A stretch of 64,000 nt of DNA, taken from Streptomyces griseoloalbus (GTDB lineage: Bacteria > Actinomycetota > Actinomycetes > Streptomycetales > Streptomycetaceae). Under the pieces are notes generated by a model. The model did not search any database. It had not been told where the DNA came from and saw only the letters and a program-made list of their open reading frames with translations. The stretch covers positions 352,197-416,196 of the forward strand of contig BMUD01000001.1 in the NCBI GenBank assembly GCA_014650015.1, read 5' to 3'. A program made the position numbers and the translations under genes. Positions 33,055 to 42,400 of this stretch are shown one piece after another. Numbering within the stretch: the stretch's first letter is position 1; every line of letters begins with the position of its first letter.

Positions 33055-33170
33055 CCACGCGCTTTCCCGAGGGCGCCGACCCTTCCGTACGTACGCGCAT
33101 CCGCCGTACGGGACGAGGGCGGCGCCCTCGGTGCGTCCCCCGTGGGGGAGACGGCGGGCCCGGACGGCGC

Positions 33171-34487
33171 AACCTGTCCCGCGCCTTCGGCGTGCACGCC
33201 CGCACCCTGGAACAGCTCGACGCCCGCGGCCTCGCGGACCGGCTGCTCGCGGCCGGCAGCACCCTCACCGAGCTGCGCCTCTTCAGCCGTCTCACCCTCG
33301 ATCTGGGCACGCTGCCGTCCCGCTTCCCCTTCCTGCTCATCACCCCGCAGTACGAGGTCGAGCGGCTTCTGGAGGACAGGGCGCGCGAACTCGGCGTCGA
33401 GTTCCTCTTCGAGCACGAGGTCGTGGGCCTGCGGCAGGGCGGCAGCGGCGTCGACCTCGACATGCGGGGCCCGGACGGGGCGGTCGTCACCCGCCGCGCG
33501 GCCTACGCCGTCGGCGCGGACGGTCACCGCAGCGCCGTACGTCAGGCGGTCGGCCTGCCCTTCCCCGGCGTCTCCGTCATCAAGTCCCTGTTCCTGGCGG
33601 ACGTACGGCTCGCCGAGCGGCCCGGGAGCGTGCTCACCGTCAACGGCACGGGTGACTCCTTCGCGGTGATCGCGTCCTTCGGCGGCGGCTGGTACCGGGT
33701 CATGGGCTGGAACCGCCGCCACGAGGTCCCCGACGACGCCCCGCTCGACCTCGACGAGGTCAAGGAGGTCACCCGTCGCGCCCTCGGAACCGACTACGGC
33801 ATGCACGACGCCCGCTGGCTCTCCCGCTTCCACAGCGACGAGCGGCAGGCTCCCGAGTACCGGGTCGGACGGGTCTTCCTCGCCGGTGACGCCGCGCACG
33901 TCCACTCACCGGCCGGCGGCCAGGGCATGAACACCGGCCTGCAGGACGCGGCCAACCTCGGCTGGAAGCTCGCCGCGGTCGTCAAGGGCCGGGTGCCCGA
34001 GGGTCTCCCGGACACCTACCAGGCCGAGCGCCACCCCGTCGGCAGGGCCGTGCTGCGCAGCAGCGGCGGGCTGGTCCGGCTGGCGCGGGCGCAGCACCCG
34101 GCTGTGCGTGCCGTGCGCGCCCTGGTCTCCGCGTTCGTCAACGCGTCCCGGCCCGCCCGGGCCAAGGCCCTGGCCCAGATCTCGGGAATCGGTTACGCGT
34201 ACGCCGCCCCGCGCGGTGCCCACCGCCTGGTCGGCGCCCGCGTCCCCGACGTGGCGCTGGAGAGCGGCCGCCTCCACGAGGCCTTGCGCGGTGGCCGTTT
34301 CGCGCTGATCACCCCGCGGCCGTACGACGACGGGGGTGCGCGCGCGGAACGGCTGGCGGTGGAGCGCTGGGCGTCCGGCAGCCGTCGTACCACCGTGCTG
34401 GTTCGCCCCGACGGCTACGCGGCCTGGGCGTCGGACTCCGCCGGACCTGCCGAGATCGAGACCGCACTCGCCACCCACCTCGGCTGA
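33171..34487 (+). pseudogene. FAD-dependent aromatic monooxygenase, 5' end lost
   Basis: The frame carries the C-terminal ~440 residues of a PheA/TetX-type flavin hydroxylase: LSRAFGVHARTLEQLDARG at the start, the DG motif VGADGHRSAVRQAVG, and the second FAD motif FLAGDAAHVHSPAGGQGMN, then the thioredoxin-like C-terminal domain. The N-terminal Rossmann motif GxGxxG with its preceding strand, about 40 residues, is missing in all three frames: upstream sequence is Arg/Gly-rich low-complexity ending at the hairpin at 33037-33054. There is no good start codon. FAD could not be bound normally, so this is read as a truncated pseudogene. A cryptic product from an upstream GTG cannot be excluded. Confidence 0.75.
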
Positions 34488-34498
34488 GGAGACGGCGC

Positions 34499-35008
34499 CT
34501 ACCGCTCGGTCGCGAACAGCAATTCCCTGAGCAGGTCGGCCAGTTGTTCGGCCCGTTCCCCGTCCAGGGCGGACAGTGCCTCCGTCTGGACGGCGAGGCC
34601 CGCGCCGACCGCCTCGTCGGTCAGGCGCAGCCCCTCCCCGGTGAGCGTGACCTGGAGTCCGCGCCGGTCGTGCGGGTCGGGGGAGCGGCGCAGCAGCCCC
34701 GCGCGCTCCAGTTTGTCGAGGCGGCCCGTCATCCCGCCGGTGGTCAGCATCAGCGTGGCCGAGAGCTCCCTGGGGGAGAGCGTGTAGGGCTCCCCGGAAC
34801 GGCGAAGGGTCGCCAGGACATCGAACTCCCCGCGCGAGATCCCGTACCTGGCGTACGCCTTGTCGATCCGGTCGCCCATGGCGCGCGCGAGCCGGTACAC
34901 ACGTCCGAAGACCTCCATGGCGGCGGTGTCGAGGTCGGGCCGCACCTCCGCCCACTGCTCGATGATCGCGTCGACGGGGTCCTTGCGCGGCTCCGGGGAT
35001 GCACTCAT
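34499..35008 (-). CDS. MarR-family transcriptional regulator
   Basis: A 169-residue winged-helix regulator. The DNA-binding part is at about residues 55-115 (FDVLATLRRSG, TLSPRELSATLMLTTGGMTG, RLDKLERAGLLRRSPDPHDR, with the wing DPHDRRG). The ATG at 35008 (MSASPEPRKD) is chosen; a start 12 codons upstream would cover promoter sequence. It is divergent from the EamA transporter gene and should control it through the inverted repeat at 35059-35088. The ligand is unknown, probably a substrate of the transporter. Its 3' end lies 11 bases from the end of the monooxygenase relic. Confidence 0.9.
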   Translation of the reverse strand: MSASPEPRKDPVDAIIEQWAEVRPDLDTAAMEVFGRVYRLARAMGDRIDKAYARYGISRGEFDVLATLRRSGEPYTLSPRELSATLMLTTGGMTGRLDKLERAGLLRRSPDPHDRRGLQVTLTGEGLRLTDEAVGAGLAVQTEALSALDGERAEQLADLLRELLFATER

Positions 35009-35044
35009 GGGCAGGAGTATCCGCCCCGGTTGGGTCGCCCGCAA

Positions 35045-35088
35045 GAAAGTAGCTTGACGGAAAGTAGCTTGAAGCTAAGCTACTTTCC
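35045..35088. promoter_or_regulatory. MarR operator with three half-sites
   Basis: GGAAAGTAGCTT (35059-35070) and AAGCTACTTTCC (35077-35088) form a perfect 12-base inverted repeat with a six-base spacer; a further direct copy GAAAGTAGCTTGA begins at 35045. The site fills the gap between the divergent MarR and EamA genes. Confidence 0.8.
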
Positions 35089-35117
35089 ATTGACCTACTG
35101 GAAGAGGTGCGCCCGTC

Positions 35118-36071
35118 ATGGCCGCGAACCGCACCACCCTCATCGCGTTCACCGCCCTCGCCCCCGTCTCCTGGGGCACCACCTACGCCGTCACCACCGA
35201 GTTCCTCCCGCCCGACCGTCCCCTTTTCACCGGCCTGACGCGCGCCCTGCCCGCCGGACTCCTGCTCCTCGCGCTCGCCCGGGTGCTGCCGCGAGGCACC
35301 TGGTGGTGGAAGGCGACGGCGCTCGGCGCACTCAACATCGGCGCCTTCTTCCCCCTGCTGTTCCTCTCCGCGTACCGGCTGCCGGGCGGCCTGGCCGCGG
35401 TCGTCGGCTCGGTCGGCCCCCTGTTCGTCGTGGCCCTCTCGGCACTGCTGCTGGGACAGCGGCCGACGACCCGGAACGTACTCACGGGTGTCCTGGCAGC
35501 CTTCGGCGTCGGCCTGGTGGTCCTGAAGGCGGCCGGCGCGCTGGACCCGCTCGGCGTCCTCGCGGCCCTCGCCTCCACCGCCTCGATGTCGACCGGAACC
35601 GTGCTCACCAAGCGCTGGGGCCGCCCCGAAGGCGTCGGCCCCCTCGCCCTCACCGCCTGGCAACTCACCGCGGGCGGCCTGCTCATCGCCCCCCTCGCCT
35701 TCCTGGTCGAGGGTGCCCCACCCGCCCTCGACGCCCCGGCGATCGGCGGTTACCTCTACCTCGCCCTGGCGAACACGGCGATCGCGTACTGGCTCTGGTT
35801 CCGAGGCATCGGCAGCCTCACCGCCACCCAGGTCACCTTCCTCGGCCCCCTCTCCCCGCTCACGGCCGCGGTGGTCGGCTGGGCGGCCCTCGGCGAGGCG
35901 CTGACGCCGCTGCAACTGGCGGGCATGGCCCTGGCGTTCGGGGCGACGGTGGCCGGGCAGATCACGGCGCGTCCGGCGCCCGCCCCGGCGATCGGCAGTT
36001 CCCCCGGACGGGACGCCGGAGACGACGGGCTGCGCCTGGCCGACGCGGCCGCAGGACGTTCACGCCCGTAG
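35118..36071 (+). CDS. EamA/DMT-family transporter
   Basis: A 317-residue inner-membrane exporter of the drug/metabolite transporter superfamily with ten helices in two EamA repeats. The first begins FTALAPVSWGTTYAVTTEFL, with PLLFLSAYRLPGGLAAVVGS in helices 3-4; the second begins PLGVLAALASTASMSTGTVL and ends TFLGPLSPLTAAVVGWAALG. The C-terminal ~40 residues are a polar tail. Substrate unknown; the family exports amino acids, purines or drugs. The ATG at 35118 has a GAAGAGG site. It is probably controlled by the divergent MarR protein. Confidence 0.9.
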   Translation: MAANRTTLIAFTALAPVSWGTTYAVTTEFLPPDRPLFTGLTRALPAGLLLLALARVLPRGTWWWKATALGALNIGAFFPLLFLSAYRLPGGLAAVVGSVGPLFVVALSALLLGQRPTTRNVLTGVLAAFGVGLVVLKAAGALDPLGVLAALASTASMSTGTVLTKRWGRPEGVGPLALTAWQLTAGGLLIAPLAFLVEGAPPALDAPAIGGYLYLALANTAIAYWLWFRGIGSLTATQVTFLGPLSPLTAAVVGWAALGEALTPLQLAGMALAFGATVAGQITARPAPAPAIGSSPGRDAGDDGLRLADAAAGRSRP

Positions 36072-36221
36072 AACCCCCGTCAAGGCAGTCTCTTGATACC
36101 TCCCGGTGCCTGTGGGTGCCGTGGGGCGCCACCCGTCGATCGCAGCGTTTGCGCCACACGGTGCGAAAGTGGCGCGTTCAAACATTGCCGCCCTGTTTCC
36201 CGACGAGCAGCCTGGAGGGCG

Positions 36222-36235
36222 CGGGAGCGCTCCCA
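36222..36235 (+). promoter_or_regulatory. CebR-like operator
   Basis: CGGGAGCGCTCCCA differs at one base from the cellobiose-responsive CebR box TGGGAGCGCTCCCA known in streptomycetes; the inner 12 bases GGGAGCGCTCCC are a perfect palindrome. It lies about 100 bases before the start of a dehydrogenase that carries a cellulose-binding module. Confidence 0.75.
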
Positions 36236-36332
36236 TGTCGTCGCCACCCCACAGGGGAACGGTCGCGCCTGTTGCCCAGAGAAGCACCAGAAGCACCACC
36301 GCCGTGCAAGCGTCCTCGTTTCTGGAGCCGAC

Positions 36333-37880
36333 ATGCTACGACGCCTACGACGCCTACGACGCCGCTGGACCGGGCCCCTTCTGCTGGCCCTCCTGCTGAC
36401 CGCCCTCACCCCGTTGCCCGCGGCGGCGGACACCGCCGCGCCCCGGACGGAAACGGCGGAGCACACCGCGACCGTGCCCCTGCCGTCGCTCAGCGCGACC
36501 ACCACCCAGGTCGCCTCCGGACTCAGACGGCCCACCGCCATCGCCGCACCCGACGACGGAACGGACCGGCTGTTCATCACCGAGAAGTCCGGCACCGTCC
36601 GCATCTACCACCCGGACACCGGCCTGGCCTCCACCCCCCTCGTCGACATCACCTCGGCCGTGGACGAGTCGGGCAACGAGCGCGGCCTGCTCGGTATCGC
36701 CCTCCCGCCCGACTTCGCCGACAGCCGGAACCTGTACCTGGCGTACACGGCACTGCCCGACGGCGCGGTCACGCTCGCCCGCTACCGGCTCGGCGACTCC
36801 CGGCTGGAGGTCCTCCTCTCCCAGGAACACGCCCAGTACAGCAACCACAACGGCGGCCAGCTCGCGTTCGGCCCCGACGGCCACCTGTACTGGAGCATCG
36901 GCGACGGCGGCGGCTCCGGCGACCCCTTCCGCTCCGGCCAACGGCTGGACACCCTGCTGGGCAAGATCATGCGCATCGACGTGAGCCGTAGCTGCGGCGC
37001 GCTTCCCTACTGCGTCCCCGCCGACAACCCCTTCGTGGACACGGCCGGGGCCCGCGAGGAGATCTGGCTGTACGGGCTGCGCAACCCCTGGCGGTTCTCC
37101 TTCGACGACGCCGACGGCTCGATGTGGATCGGCGACGTGGGCCAGGGCCGATGGGAGGAAGTCGACCACATAGCCCCCGGGCGGGGCGGGCTGAATCTCG
37201 GCTGGTCCTGCTACGAGGGACTGGAGAAGTTCGCGGGCGGCGACTGCGTGCCCGGTGCGACGCACACCGAGCCGGTCTTCACGTACTCCCCGTACACCGG
37301 CGGCTGTTCCGTCATCGGCGGCCGCGTCTACCGGGGCCAGAAGTACGCCGACCTGGTGGGCGGCACGTACATCGCCACCGACTACTGCTCGTCCACGGTC
37401 TGGGCGCTGCGCGCCGACGGCAGCGGCGGCTACGAGCAGGCCGAGATCGGGGAGATGCCCACCCAGGTCACGTCGATCGGCACGACCGCCGGCGGGGAGT
37501 TCTACGTCGTCAACGACCTGCCCGGCGGCCTGCACAAGGTGTCGTTCGCGCAGGAGGAACCCACCTGCCGGGTGGACCGTACGGTGAAGGCCTGGGGTAC
37601 CGGGATGACGGTCGACCTCACCGTCACCAACACCGGAAGCACCCCGGTGAACGGCTGGACGCTGGAGTTCCCGCTGGCCCTCGGTCAGACCGTCGTCTCC
37701 GACTGGAACACGAACCTGACCCAGGGCAGCAACGTGATCACGGCGGCCAACGCCTCCCACAACGCCGCGATCGCCCCGGGCGCGAGCATCACCCTCGGCT
37801 ACCTCACCGACCACACCGGCGACGCGTCACCACCGCCCCGCTTCACCCTCAACGGGGACGCCTGCGCGGTCGGCCGCTGA
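36333..37880 (+). CDS. Secreted PQQ-type sugar dehydrogenase with C-terminal CBM2
   Basis: A 515-residue exported protein. Signal peptide at 1-32 (WTGPLLLALLLTALTPLPAA). Glucose/sorbosone dehydrogenase (GSDH) six-blade beta-propeller at about 55-400: LRRPTAIAAPDDGTDRLFIT, ERGLLGIALPPDF, YSNHNGGQLAFGPDGHLYWS, IGDGGGSGDP, LYGLRNPWRFSFD and DVGQGRWEEVD, all hallmark segments. CBM2 at about 415-512: VKAWGTGMTVDLTVTNTGS, VNGWTLEFPLALGQ, SDWNTNL, SHNAAIAPGAS. It should oxidise sugars at a cellulose surface, and by analogy with PQQ-dependent pyranose dehydrogenases could pass electrons to lytic polysaccharide monooxygenases; that last point is inference. The ATG at 36333 follows GGAG; its first codons contain a 9-base repeat (TACGACGCC x3). 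The CebR-like box upstream suggests induction by cellobiose. Confidence 0.88.
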   Translation: MLRRLRRLRRRWTGPLLLALLLTALTPLPAAADTAAPRTETAEHTATVPLPSLSATTTQVASGLRRPTAIAAPDDGTDRLFITEKSGTVRIYHPDTGLASTPLVDITSAVDESGNERGLLGIALPPDFADSRNLYLAYTALPDGAVTLARYRLGDSRLEVLLSQEHAQYSNHNGGQLAFGPDGHLYWSIGDGGGSGDPFRSGQRLDTLLGKIMRIDVSRSCGALPYCVPADNPFVDTAGAREEIWLYGLRNPWRFSFDDADGSMWIGDVGQGRWEEVDHIAPGRGGLNLGWSCYEGLEKFAGGDCVPGATHTEPVFTYSPYTGGCSVIGGRVYRGQKYADLVGGTYIATDYCSSTVWALRADGSGGYEQAEIGEMPTQVTSIGTTAGGEFYVVNDLPGGLHKVSFAQEEPTCRVDRTVKAWGTGMTVDLTVTNTGSTPVNGWTLEFPLALGQTVVSDWNTNLTQGSNVITAANASHNAAIAPGASITLGYLTDHTGDASPPPRFTLNGDACAVGR

Positions 37881-37952
37881 GCCACCGGCGCGCCCAGCCG
37901 TCCGCGAGCCCCACCGACTGGCTCTCCGTGCCTCCGCCCGGACACCCCTTGC

Positions 37953-37995
37953 GAAAACCGTGAACACTTGAAGCCGAAGTGTTCACGGTTTTCGA
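37953..37995. terminator. Strong terminator with 18-base perfect arms
   Basis: CGAAAACCGTGAACACTT pairs exactly with AAGTGTTCACGGTTTTCG around the seven-base loop GAAGCCG. The A-run on the left arm and T-run on the right arm make it a plausible intrinsic terminator in both directions. It ends the dehydrogenase transcript. Confidence 0.9.
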
Positions 37996-38001
37996 AGGCA
38001 C

Positions 38002-38046
38002 CCCCGGATCCCCCGGATCCCCCGGATCCCCCGGATCCCCCGGTCC
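38002..38046. repeat. Nine-base tandem repeat CCCCCGGAT
   Basis: Four exact copies of CCCCCGGAT followed by a diverged fifth (CCCCCGGTC), starting seven bases after the terminator stem. Each pair creates a GGATCC. Non-coding. Confidence 0.9.
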
Positions 38047-38204
38047 GGATGGCTGAGTCCGTCGAAGGGGCCGGGCGACGACCGATGAGTTTCTCCGTGA
38101 TTGGCGGTCGGAGATCGCGGTTGGTGCGCCGCGGCCGCGAGTGTCGTCGAAGCGCGTGCCGGCCGCATCCGCAGAAACCGACACGAGACACCCGAGGACC
38201 GCCC

Positions 38205-38789
38205 ATGCGTACCCTGATCAGCACCGCTTTCATCTCGCTCGACGGCGTCGTGGAGGCCCCGGGCGGCGAGCCCGGTTACCGGAACGCCGGGTGGACCTTC
38301 AAGGACGTCGAGTTCCTCCCCGAGGCATTCGACATCAAGGGCCAGGAGCAGAAGGAAGCCACCGCCATGCTGCTGGGCCGGACCAGCTACCAGGCGTTCA
38401 GCCCGGTCTGGCCCGACATGGAGGACTTCGCCGACTACAAGCCGATGCCGAAGTACGTCGTCTCCACCACCCTCACCGACGACGACCTGGTGTCGAACTG
38501 GGGCGAGACGACGATCCTGCGCTCACTCGACGACGTCGCCGCGCTGAAGGAGACCGAGGGCGGCCCGATCATCATCCACGGCAGCGCCTCCCTGAGCCGG
38601 GCCCTGTCGGACGCCGGCCTGATCGACCGCTACCACCTGCTCGTCTTCCCCCTCCTGCTCGGCGCGGGCAAACGTCTCTTCAGCACCACGGACAAGGACA
38701 CCCGGAAGCTGAAGCTCGTCGACCACGAGGCCTACGCCAACGGCCTGCAGAAGAACGTCTTCGACGTCATCCGCGACGTCATCCGCTGA
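38205..38789 (+). CDS. Dihydrofolate reductase-fold (RibD C-terminal) family protein
   Basis: A 194-residue cytoplasmic protein of the RibD_C/YyaP/YwjB group. Landmarks: MRTLISTAFISLDGVVEAPG at the N-terminus, MLLGRTSYQAFSPVWP, KYVVSTTLTDDDL, IIIHGSASLSRALSDAGLID, and the ending YHLLVFPLLLGAGKRLFS. These proteins have the NADPH-binding DHFR fold but usually no proven reductase role. The ATG at 38205 is preceded by GAGGACC. No neighbour suggests a pathway. A hairpin at 39016-39052 lies beyond its stop. Confidence 0.88.
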   Translation: MRTLISTAFISLDGVVEAPGGEPGYRNAGWTFKDVEFLPEAFDIKGQEQKEATAMLLGRTSYQAFSPVWPDMEDFADYKPMPKYVVSTTLTDDDLVSNWGETTILRSLDDVAALKETEGGPIIIHGSASLSRALSDAGLIDRYHLLVFPLLLGAGKRLFSTTDKDTRKLKLVDHEAYANGLQKNVFDVIRDVIR

Positions 38790-39015
38790 CAGGACTCCCG
38801 CACGTCCTGAGCCGCGCCCGGCTCGCACGCGTGAGCCCGGTCCGGATCAGTCACATCGCATCCGCCCTCGCGGGTGTGAGCGAGGAGCGGCTGCGCCGCC
38901 TGGCCGCCGACCACGCCTGCTCGGACGATGCGTTGATCGACGCACCGGTGGCCCTGGCGACCGAGCTGCAGAGCAGGCTCGACGCGCTCGCCACGGTGAC
39001 GGCGAACCCTGAATG

Positions 39016-39052
39016 CCGAGAGGCCGGGCTCTGGGAGAGCACGGCCTCTCGG
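39016..39052. terminator. Hairpin between convergent genes
   Basis: CCGAGAGGCC and GGCCTCTCGG form ten perfect pairs with a 17-base loop, between the RibD-like gene and the candidate immunity gene. The sequence before it (38831-39010) has a coding-like reading (SEERLRRLAADHACSDD) without a clean start or stop, possibly a remnant. Confidence 0.65.
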
Positions 39053-39067
39053 GTGGTGACGTGGCGC

Positions 39068-39406
39068 CTACCAGTAGGTGCGCGTGATCTTGTCAGGCAG
39101 CAGCCCCTGCCGCTCCCCCTCCTGGAAGATCACCGATGCCGCGATCAGGAAGGCGCGGCGGATTTTCGGGTCCGAGGCGGGGTTTTCCACATTCCCGACG
39201 TTCTTGTCGAGGAACATGTCGCCGAGGGCTATCCCCTCGGGTGTGCAGGGGCGGGCGACTGATCCCCCCGGGTCGATCAGGATGTTTCCGGTATCCCCTT
39301 CCGCGGTTTCCCAGGCGTAGACGGATCCCGCTTCGAGAGAGCGGATCTTCCTGCATGTCAGTGACGCTGTCACGGGGATGTCCACCAGTTCGCTCGTGCC
39401 AGGCAT
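39068..39406 (-). CDS. Candidate immunity protein for the RHS toxin
   Basis: A 112-residue soluble protein not recognised as a named family. It starts five bases after the stop of the RHS gene with its ribosome site (CAGGTGA) inside that gene's end, so it is co-transcribed and coupled. This position and size are typical of immunity genes of polymorphic toxins. Sequence: MPGTSELVDIPVTASLTCRK, a mixed beta segment (GDTGNILIDPGG), and a helical C-terminus (IRRAFLIAASVIFQEGERQG). No signal peptide, consistent with neutralising toxin in the cytoplasm. Local GC content is lower than the neighbours (about 39070-39700 with the toxin tip), a sign of exchange. Function is inferred from context. Confidence 0.6.
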   Translation of the reverse strand: MPGTSELVDIPVTASLTCRKIRSLEAGSVYAWETAEGDTGNILIDPGGSVARPCTPEGIALGDMFLDKNVGNVENPASDPKIRRAFLIAASVIFQEGERQGLLPDKITRTYW

Positions 39407-39410
39407 TTGA

Positions 39411-42400
39411 TCACCTGAACCCTATACCGTCCGCCGCGGGCGCATGTTCGTCCCAGGTGTGGCCGGCGTCCACGGTTGCCTGGTGGGCGCGGCGATAGTT
39501 CTGGTCGCCGTGCTGACGCATCCAGTTCGACTCATACAGTTCATGTGCGAGCAGATCGAAATCACTGGGGTGCGGATTTCCGTTCTGGAGACGTTCCCAG
39601 GCCCTGGCGATACGCGGATTGGCATCGAATCGCAGCATTCCCGCGTCGAGCTGATGCGATTCGACGAACAGGTGGTTGTAGATCTGATTGATGTCGGCCG
39701 CGGAATAGCCGTGCGACGCCGCGGTCTGCGCCACCCGGTCGAGCTGGGCGTCGGCGCGGATCGCGTTGTAGGCGTGGTCCGCCCATTCCAGCTCGAAGTC
39801 CATCTCGCCGCGCGGCCGCCGGAAGGACGAACCGCCGGACTGCAGCTCCCGCTCCGTGGCCACCGCGGTCCGACGCCACCCCGTCAGCCCGCCGACGCCG
39901 GTGAGGACCAGCTGCTGGGCGAGTTCGTCGGCCGTCTCCGCGTACAGGTCGGCGAGCGCGTCGCAGCCCTGCTGCCGGAGCATGTACTCGGCGCGGTAGA
40001 GCCGGTAGGCGGGCCGGACGGGAAGGTACTTGTCGACGAACGCGCCCGCGCCGCCGTTCTCACCGGTGAACGCGTCCTCCAGGTCCCCGAGGAACACGAA
40101 GGGTGACTTGGCGACGTCGACGAAGGCGTCGCCGAAGATACCGAGCGCTTCGCCGAGGCTGTCGACCCGGTCGTTGTTCGGGTCGTCGGGGGTCAGACCG
40201 CTGGGGTCGGTGAGCATGCTGGGCACGTTGTCGGCGTAGGCGTACGCGGAGACGTACGGCGTCGACAGGTCCCGGGCCGCCGGATCGGACCGCGTGAAAC
40301 GGCCGGTGGTGGTGTCGTACTGGCGGGCGTGCAGGTCGAGATTGCCGGTGCTGGTCTCGTACCGGGCACCGGTGTACGACGGGGTGCTCGCGGGCGCGCC
40401 GCTGGTGGTGGTGTTCAGGATGCGGGTGCCGAACGAGTCGTAGGCCCAGCGCTGGTGGAGGGTCCCGGTGCTGCCGGCGACGTCGACCGGGGAGCCCTGG
40501 GTGTCGTGGTGGTAGTAGAAGAGCGCACCTGCGCCGGTCTTGGTGGCGGTGGGCTGGCCGAGCGGGTCGTAGCGGTAGGACTGCTTGATGGTCCAGGCGC
40601 TGTCGTATTCGGTGGCCAGGATCGGCAGGGGTGCGTTGGGGTCCCACTGGGTGCGGTGGGTGACCGTGCCGTCCTTGAGGGTGGCGACCTGGTTGCCGTC
40701 GGCGTCGTGGTCGTAGGTGTAGGCGGTGCCCGCGACGGTGGCGGCGGAGATCTGTCCGGCCAGGTCGTAGGTGTAGGTGTCGGCGCCCTTCTTGGTCTGG
40801 TTGCCTTCGGCGTCGTAGCCGTAGTCGGTGGTCGTGGTGCCGGTGGTGGTGGAGGTGAGCTGGTCGGCCGCGTCGTAGGTGTAGCTGGTGGACGTGGTGC
40901 CGAGGGTGGAGGTCAGGCGGTTGCCGACCTTGTCGTAGGTGTAGGACGTGGTGCGGCTCGCGGCGCAGCCGGTGACCCAGGGCTGCGGGAAGCAGCCGGA
41001 GGTGAGGCGGCCGGCCGTGTCATAGGTGAGGTCGTAGCCGCCGGTGCCGACACCGGCCCGGGTGACGTCGACGCGCGAGGGCAGGCCCGCCGGGGACAGC
41101 GTCAGCGCCGTCTTGGTGACCGTGGCGCCCGCCTTGCTCGCGGTCACCGCGGTGACCCGGCCCGCCCGGTCGTACGTGCGGTTCTCGGTCTCGGTGTTGG
41201 GCAGGGCCGACGCGACCAGGTTGCCCGCCGGGTCCCAGGTGTACGTGGTGGTCCTGCCGTCGGCCAGCATCGTGGCGGTGCGGCCGTCGTCGTCGTAGGT
41301 GTAGGTGATCGTGTTGCCGTCGGAGTACTTGCGGGTGAGCATCTGCCCGGCGGCGTCGTAGGTGTAGGCGAAGCCGCGCGTCTTGGTGAGGTTGCCGACG
41401 GCGTCGTAGACGAAGTCCTCGGAGATCTTGGAGTTCGCGCGGGCGGTCAGCTGCCCGGCGTCGTCGTAGCCGAAGGTCGCGTCGGGGGTGGCGTCCGAGT
41501 AGTCGATCTTGGTGAGCAGACCGCGCGGGTCGTAGGTGTACCCGGTGGTGCCGCGCGGCGTGGTTTTCCCGGTGACGTTGCCCTCCGCGTCGTACGCATA
41601 GGTCGTCTTCCGGTCCAGCGGGTCGGTGACCGAGGTGAGGCGGTGCACCGCGTCGTAGCCGTACGCGGTGACGTGGCCGCCCGCGTCGGTGCGCTCGGTG
41701 AGGTTGCCCAGCTTGTCGTAACCGTAGGCGGTGACCGCGCCGTCGGGGGCGGTGACCTTGGTCAGCTGGTCCAGGTCGTCATAGCCGTAGGAGGTGGTGC
41801 GCCCGTCGGCGTCCTTGCGCTCGACGACCTTGCCGAGGGCGTCGTAGGCGGTGGTGGTCACCCCGCCGAGCGGGTCGGTGACCTCGGTGGGGTTGCCCGC
41901 GGGGTCGTAGCCGTACGTCGTCGTGTACTGGGCGGGGTCGGCGCCGGGTGCGTTGCCGCGCGGATCGACCGCGGTGGCCCGGCGGCCGTCGCCGTCGTAG
42001 GTCCAGCTCGACTTGTGGCCGAGCGGGGAGACGCGGCTGAGCAGATTGCCGTCGGCGTCGTAGGCGTAGGTCGTGGTCTTGCCCAGCTGGTCGGTGCTGC
42101 TGCTGAGGCGGTTGTTCTTGTCGTAGACGGCGGTGGTCGTCCTGCCCGCGGCGTCGGTGGTCTTGGTGACGTTGTCGTTGGCGTCGTAGGTGTAGCCGGT
42201 GGTGTGGCCCAGCGGGTCGGTGACCACGAGCGGCCGGTTGATCGCGTCGTAGGTCGTCTTCGTCGTCGCGCCGGTGGGACCGGTGGTCTCGGTGAGGTTG
42301 CCGGCCGCGTCGTACCCGTAGGACGTGGTGTAGGCGGCCGGGTCGGCGCCGGAGACGTTCCCGCGCGGCGAGACGCTGCTGAGCAGCCGGCCCACCTTGT

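Larger units (their letters stand above)
37881..38204. other. Intergenic region with terminator and GGATCC repeat
   Basis: About 320 bases between the dehydrogenase and the RibD-like gene. It contains the long hairpin (37953-37995) and the nine-base repeat (38002-38046), then about 150 bases for the next promoter, in which no clear element was found. Confidence 0.7.

Noticed and set aside
38831-39010. Small plus-strand gene after the RibD-like gene
   Set aside because: Helical-looking reading but no ribosome site and no stop before the terminator stem and the opposite gene; at most a remnant.
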